This document shows, piece by piece, positions 57,501 through 64,000 of a stretch of 64,000 nt of DNA (its first letter is position 1; each line of letters starts with the position of its first letter). The stretch spans positions 60,628,639-60,692,638 of the forward strand of contig NC_132995.1 in assembly GCF_048564905.1 (NCBI RefSeq). The letters are read 5' to 3'. The stretch is from Vicugna pacos (taxonomy: Eukaryota > Chordata > Mammalia > Artiodactyla > Camelidae). The notes beneath the pieces are model-generated. The model was not told the DNA's origin, ran no database searches, and saw only the letters and a program-made list of their open reading frames with translations. The position numbers were made by a program, and so were the translations under genes.

Positions 57501-59324
57501 TGGAATGGCATTGTTGCTATCGGTATGAAGAGTTGCTTTACGTTGCTGTTTATCAAAGTCATCTTAGGCTGTGTTTAAATCTGCATATTGGTGAGCATCA
57601 TTGATAGTTAATATCTTGGTATTCGATTCTTCAGTAAGGTGAAAGACTAACATTTGAAAATGAGAAATAACTTCTTTATTATTTTCACCTTTAAAAAAAA
57701 TACTATTTCCATTTCAGGTGTGTGTGCTCATGTGCAGATTCCTGACCTCCTCCAAAAAGTTGTTGTTGGTCCAAGACAATACACATTAATTAAGTACAGA
57801 ATGACTGCAGATCATGGGCCAAATGTCTCGTGTCCATGAGGTCCAAAATTTGGCTAAACATGTTTTTCCTAGATGTGATGTTTTTCGGAGCCAACTCATT
57901 TGCAGCTACAAAAGCTTCAAGCCATTTTCCTCCACCGCCTTGTGGCCACTGTCATAAAATCTTCTCTGCCTTCCCTTAGGTCACCTACCGTGGGATCTGT
58001 TTTATTCCATGGCCTTAGAGGAAGAGGCATTTTCCAGCTTCTTTAATGGAAGTGCATTAAGAGCCTCCTGTTTCCGTAAGACCAAATGGAAGTGAGGGGG
58101 GTATTTTAGTTACTAGGTCGGTAGGGCCATTATTTGGGTCCCTCTAGGTACATACTGCCTTCACAAATCATTACGTGCTGTTAAATGCAATAATTTTTCT
58201 CCCACTATACGACACTAAACCTCACCCATGCTCTAATTTCCCTAAAAGTGAACTTTCTGAGTGGGATCTTAAAAATGTTGAGATTCATTGCCCAACCACA
58301 CGGTTCAGTATTTTCACGTACATCCCTCTGCCTGTTCTCTTGAATTTGCTGCAGTTTAAACAGGAGCAGAACTGGAACACCAGGAGGGAGCCCATGACAA
58401 GTATCTGTGATGTGAACTGCGACAGTTGGCACCCTGCACACCTTCTGGAGCAGATCCTCTGGCTGCTTTCTGCCCTGACTCTTCAGCTCGTAAGTACCAG
58501 GGGCTGTCATTAATCTTCGTGTCTTGCTTTCACTAGGATGAGCCTATTCGTGTCTGCTGTTGTTCTCACCTACCGACGCCGAACCTGGGCTGAGAACTGT
58601 CATTTTAAAACTCTTTTCAGTGAACATCTATACACCCTCCTTCTGTATCTCTCAGTGCAATTAGTGCAATGATTTACCTACAAGGGCTCAGTCAGTGCTT
58701 TCATGGAGCTCAACTCTTTTAGAATCCAGGTTTTCCACATGAGGAGAAATCTTACCTTTTATGGAACATGACAAGATAAGCAGAGGATGGGATTACGGAG
58801 TGTTGTTCTGTTTTTAAGGAAACAATAGTCATTGGGTTTATCAACCACTGTAATATCAAAAGTCGGGATTTTAGTCCCAGACCACCCGACAGTCTCACTG
58901 TAAACCTGGAATCTCCTTTACTCCTTTTTTCACTTTCGTTATTTGATCTAAATTTGTTTTAGTTTTTTTTTTAACATTTTTTAAATTGAATTATAGTCAT
59001 TTTACAGTGTTGTGTCAAACTGATCTAAAACTTGAGGATAAAATACCAAGTTTTTCTGACCTAGGAATATGACATTTAAGTTATTTTTGATATGGAGAGA
59101 GAACCTTGAAGTCCGGGAAATAGTTAACTTTTCAGAGAGAAAACCGCTAACCGCTAATCGTTACAGCAAGGACGGATCTATAAGACACATTAAACTTACC
59201 TCCTGACTTCTCCATCTGGCCAGGGCACAGCAGTAGCTACCGGTGCTAGCAGTGTTCTCTGGAGACCTTGGCGGTGTTGACTACGTTGAGCCAAGATGGA
59301 GCCCGTGTGTTATTTGTATCGTGA
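57501..59324 (+). other. Right-flank unclassified sequence
   Basis: No gene recognised. A short antisense L1 3'-end piece lies near 58,970-59,030. An open frame of 112 codons at 58,175-58,513 has no family resemblance. Confidence 0.45.
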
Positions 59325-61930
59325 GTTGCCGAAATCTGAAATCTGGCTGATGAGCAGGGTTGTTGAGCCAGGACAGGTCATATAGCTGTTGGCAAAAAAC
59401 AGAAGAGGGACCAGCACCACCCCTGAGGTCATGCCTAGCCAGCGCTGGCCACTTCCTCCATTGAACCAACTACCGCTACACTCTCGTGATTTCATTGTTA
59501 CTAGACGGAGAGCTCTGTGAGATCTGGGGTAATATTTTACTCACCTCTGTGTTCGTGACTCCTGGCAACAAGTCAACCACTGAGGATGTTCTCAGCTACA
59601 TTTGTTCACTGATTGAATAAAAATGGTTGCAAGTCTCCCATCATCTCAACTACATTCCTGTGCAACTGTCCTTTCAGGGATGCTCTGCCTTCTCCCAGGA
59701 TGTAGCGAATCCCCTTTCTTAGAGAGGAAAATGTCCTGTACTTCTCTTGCCCTATGACACTCACCTGTGGTGACTCTGATGAAGTCTTCAGAGTCATCCT
59801 TCAGAAATCCTCAGGGATTCCTCCCAATGCTTCACTCTGTCATTAGGAGGAGACGTCCTTGGTGTACCCCCCGATCCTCTGGGCTGCCGCAACACCCTAA
59901 CGGAGAGAACAACCACGCTCTGTTGAAATTATCCACTTGGATTTTCCTCTCAGTGCTTTGATTTCATCTCGAAAATCTTACTGATATTTGAAATCCACAT
60001 TCTTGGCACTGCATAAGGGAAAGGAAGCACTCAATGTATATCTGCGAGGTTGTTTTGTATAAAGCCTTCCAAGCTGTAAATGCAGAATACCATGACTATC
60101 TCTGCTTCAGATGCAGGTCTCCCTACACTGGCCCCTTCTGGCCATAGGGCAGAACTGTTTAAGGTAAAGATGGACACCTCTAATGTTTTCCCAAACAGCA
60201 TTTATGCCTCTAAGCTCGCACTTACTTGGATGGCATCCACTGTGAGGCCAGCTTCAAGGTCAAGGCTGGGGTCTGGAGCAGAGCATCATGGTACATTTCT
60301 TCCTCTTGGAACTGGTGCTTCCCAGCAGTATAAACCAGCCCTGATTCAGCCTGTGGATCTCCTTGGCAGGTGCCCAAGTTCACTGTGGAGTAAGTTCCCC
60401 TCCCAGTCTTCCTTGATTAGCTCAGGTTGCTACTTGAAGAACTAGATGGTGCTGTGTGCATTCTTCAGTTTCCCTTCACTTGCCTGAACTCAACTTGTCC
60501 ATATTCTCAGGTCCTCTGGCAACCACCTTCCTTCACCATTACCTTGCCCTTCTTTGTGTTATTCACATCCTCCAAGCCTAGTGATTTTCTTTCTTCCAGC
60601 TCCTCCCCTCAGTTCTATGTCTTCAGCATGTGGGCTCGGCTCAGGCTTCAAGGAGACACGCAGACACACAGGAGACACACAGACAAGGGACCAAGGGCAG
60701 GTCTTGGCTGCAGTTCCCAGGGGGCATTTAACATGTGTCTCAGTCCATCATGCATTCAGACCAAAAAAAAAAAAAAAGCCTCAGCAGGAAGGGAATTTGG
60801 AGAATTTGAATAACCTTCTCTCACTGATAAAGAAACTGAGGCCTGGAGAGATAAGGAGACTTTCCTAAGTTTCCACACCACGTGGTGGCAGCAGAGCCAA
60901 CACAAAACCCTTGGCCAAAAGCTTTTCTGCCCAAACAGTCTGGGAACCCACAGCTGCATTTCAGGGCACGTTGGATCAAACAAATGTATTTCGAGTGTCA
61001 GAACAAAAATACCTGAAGGACCTCTCCTGAGGAAAACTTTTATCACTGTTCAATAGTCCTGTATTTATACTCAGTCAGTTCTCAAATCTGGCTGACACAA
61101 TGGGACCAAGGAACACATAAGTATTAAATATGTCACAGACACTACTGAAATACATATCCCATGCGATTCTCTGTAAAACATCTGGCTCCTGTGCCACACG
61201 ATCACCTTCCTGAGAGCAGGTACTCTGTCTGCCTTATTCGCCCCTTCTCCCAGTGTCTCCTCAAGAGCCTGCTAGATAGAACAGTGAGTAAATACTCATC
61301 AAGCAAGAAAAATAGCAGTTAGCAGGAGTCACTAAATTTGACCAGTGTCTTCCAGTCTCTGTCACATTTCCAATCAGAGCCTATCCCAGGTCTGTGCTAA
61401 AGCAATGAGAGCACAGCCCTAGGAAAAGCAGCCCAAGATGCAAACACCAACTCCACCATGTACCGTGTTTGCTCTTCATGCTGATTTCATTACCCTTTTC
61501 AATCATATTGATCTCGTTTATAATACAAAAGAATATGTAATGTAAAATAGAGGAGGCAGCGATAACCGCTAGACTGTTGGACAAGTGAACATGATATCAC
61601 GCAGCAGACAGTCTCCAATCCCTGGGTGCTAGCTGCACAGCTAAAGAACATACACATCACAGTCACTGTGGGGCTGGTTAAAAACCTCTGGGATAAGGCC
61701 CAAGGAGGTGTGTTTCAGATGAAAATTCCAAGGAGATTTTCATGCAAGGAAGAGGCCCACCCATTAAGCAAACAGCCTAGAAAGGAGATTCCAAATACCT
61801 GTTGACAACAAGAAGGACTCACCGGGATCAAATCAAGTCCCTTGTTCAACCTACCCCCTATGGACAAATGTCTCCTTTTCCACGCAGGGTGCTCAGCTCT
61901 GCCCAGGCCCATTCTCCTCTGAGGGGCACT
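59325..61930 (+). repeat. 2.6-kb direct duplication, copy B
   Basis: Diverged colinear copy of 25,340-27,945, including its MIR and MER5-like fragments. It lacks the 67-bp insertion found at 27,774. Small open frames such as 60,080-60,445 match frames in copy A, but I see no sign that they are genes. Confidence 0.88.
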
Positions 61931-62039
61931 ACAGAACTAAGCAGTCTTAAGCGGGAAGTTCACTGAGATACAGCCATCCTCCAAAAACAAGAACAATCTC
62001 AAGTAAAGAAGCTAACCTATCACCTCAAGGTATTAGGAA

Positions 62040-64000
62040 AAGATCACAACCTAAAGTCAGCAAAGAGAAGGAAACAATAAAGACCAGGGAGGAAACAAAT
62101 AAAAGAGAGAGAAAAAAACAGGAAAAGAATCAAGCAAACCAAGAGCTGACGTTGTGAAAGGGTAAACAAAATTGAGAAACTTCTGGCCAGGTTCACCAAG
62201 AAGAAAAGAGAACACAAGTACACAAAATAAGAGAAAGGAAAGTGGAGAAATTACAACCAATACTACAGAGACACAAACAAACAAAGAGAGAGAGAGAATA
62301 CTATCAACAACTATATGGATGCGAACTGGATAGCCACGAGGAAATGGACAAGTTTTCTGGAAACATACGGTTCACTAAGAGTGAATCAAGAAGAAACAGA
62401 CCACTTGAACAGACTGTTCACTGGAAAGGAGATAGAATTAGCAATAAAAGCAACCTCCCTACAAACAAAAACAAAAGTCCAGAAGCAGATGGCTTCACTG
62501 GGGAATTTAACCTAACATACAAAGAATTACTCATACTGATCATCTCAAACTCTACAAAAAGACTGAACAGGAGGGAACACTCCCAAACCCATTCTATGAA
62601 GGCACCGTCACGCTGATACCAAAATCAGACAAAGACACTACCAAAAAATAAAATTAGAGGCCAATATCACTGATGAACATAGATGTATAAATCTTCAACA
62701 AAATATTAGCAAACAGAATCCAACAACACATAAAAACACCATACACCATGATCAAGTTGGATTCATCCCAAGGACATAAGAATGGTTCAACATATGCATA
62801 TCAATCAATGTGATACACGGCATCAACAAAAGAAAGGACAAAAATCACATGATAATCTCAACAGATGCAGAAAAAAGCATTTGATAAAATTCAACACCCA
62901 TTTATGAGAAAAAAAAAATACCCTCTCAGCAAAGTAGGTATAGAGGGAACATTTTTCAACATACTAAAAGCTATTTATGGCAAAGCCACAGCCAGCATAA
63001 AACTTAAGGATGAAACTCAGAAAGCCTTTCCACTAAAATCTGGAACAAGACAAGGATACCCACTCTCACCACTTCTATTCAACACAGTTATGGAAGTCCT
63101 AGCCACAGAAATCAGGCAAGAAAAAGCAACTTAAAAATCCAAACTGGAAGAGAAGAGGTAAAACAAATAATCCTAAAATGTATATGGAATCACAAAAGAC
63201 CCAGAATTGCAATACTAAAGGAAAAGAGTGAAGCGGAAGGAATAACCCTCCCAAACTTCAGATACTACTACAGAGCTACAGCAATCAAAACACCATGGTA
63301 TTGGCATCAAAACAGACATACGGATCAAAGGAACAGAATAGAGAGACCAGAAATAAACCCACAGACCTACAGCCACTTCACCTTTGACAAAGGATGCAAA
63401 ATATACAATGGAGAAAAGACAGTCTCTTCAGCAAGCGTTGTAGGGAAAACTGGACAGCTCATGTAAATCAATGAAGTTAGAGCACTCCCTCACACCATAC
63501 ACAAAAATAAACTCCAGAAGGCTTAAAGACATAAATATCAGACAAGACACTATGAACCTCCTAGAAGAAAACACAGGCAAAAACATTCTCTGACATAAAT
63601 CTTACCAATGTTCTCCTAGGGCAGTCTACCCAGGCAACACAAATAAAAGCAAAAATTAACAAATGGGACCTAATTAAACTTACAAGCTTTTGCACAGCAA
63701 AGGAAGCCATCAGCAAAGTAAAACGACAACCTATGGAATGGAAGAAAATACTTGCAAGTGATGTGATTGACAAAGGTTTAATTTCCATAATATTTAAATA
63801 GCTCATACAACTTAACAACAAAAGACACAAACAACCCAATCCAAACATGGGCAGAAGACCAAAACAAGCCATTCTCCAATGAAGACATGCAAGTGGCCAA
63901 CAGGCACATGAAAAAATGCTCAGTATCACTAATTATCACAGAAATGCAAGTCAAGACTACCATGAGGTATCACCTCATACCAGTCAGAATGGTCATCATT
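62040..64000 (+). mobile_element. 5'-truncated L1 ORF2 fragment with internal deletion
   Basis: Sense L1. The reverse transcriptase region at 62,865-63,134 contains [30 protein letters not shown] and [10 protein letters not shown]. The sequence then jumps near 63,140-63,165 from the RT region to the ATGGAATCACAAAAGACCC landmark, which lies well downstream in intact elements, so over a kilobase is missing. It runs off the window. It is non-functional. Confidence 0.88.

Noticed and set aside
59325-61930. Possibility that copy B is a protein-coding gene because frames match copy A
   Set aside because: The matching frames are short, rich in repeat-derived sequence and interrupted differently in the two copies. 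Shared ancestry by duplication explains the similarity.
1-64000. CRISPR array, phage or bacterial features
   Set aside because: The sequence is mammalian in every respect; no regularly spaced repeats other than microsatellites.
1-64000. U1 snRNA variants, expected near NBPF by analogy with human 1q21
   Set aside because: I scanned by eye for the U1 5' end and saw no match. A covariance-model search would settle it.

Overview
The window is vertebrate nuclear DNA: spliced exons, L1, MIR and MER fragments, a tRNA gene and CpG islands. Read from memory, the L1 3' ends (21,685-21,915 and 48,845-50,317) look like the camelid version of the artiodactyl L1 tail, and no bovine or porcine SINE was noticed. 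A camelid is my best guess, held loosely, because the expected tRNA-derived camelid SINE was not noticed either.

The dominant structure is a very large inverted repeat. The left arm (about 1,930-23,510) is the reverse complement of the right arm (about 31,430-52,637), around a spacer of about 7.9 kb. Each arm carries the 3' part of an NBPF-family gene, built from tandem Olduvai (DUF1220) exon pairs. The left gene runs on + and the right gene on -, so they converge on the spacer. In the left copy nine consecutive exons (1,022-10,009) have good splice sites, keep one open frame of about 350 codons and end at a stop followed by AATAAA. The right copy is equally open, but its 5' part is cut off in the middle of an Olduvai exon at the palindrome breakpoint (52,636/52,637). 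Left of 1,930 the NBPF gene continues as a further tandem Olduvai unit that the right arm lacks.

The arms are about 98-99% identical over the Olduvai exons and fall to roughly 80-85% toward the spacer. There both arms carry a CpG-rich block with a tRNA-Gln(CUG) locus, intact on the right (31,606-31,677) and decayed on the left (22,937-23,007). The spacer (23,510-31,430) holds unique DNA, MIR, MER5-like, MER2-like and old L1 pieces and an LTR fossil. A 2.6-kb piece of it (25,340-27,945) recurs in direct orientation, diverged, at 59,325-61,930.

The right flank (52,637-64,000) is L1-rich with an LTR-like fragment and no recognisable gene. The first ~126 bp beyond the breakpoint are a near-identical inverted copy of an L1 piece 4.2 kb further on, which looks like a templated insertion made when the palindrome formed. 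The notable system is therefore a non-primate Olduvai/NBPF amplification arranged as a convergent gene palindrome beside a tRNA-Gln gene, with signs of replication-based rearrangement and gene conversion.
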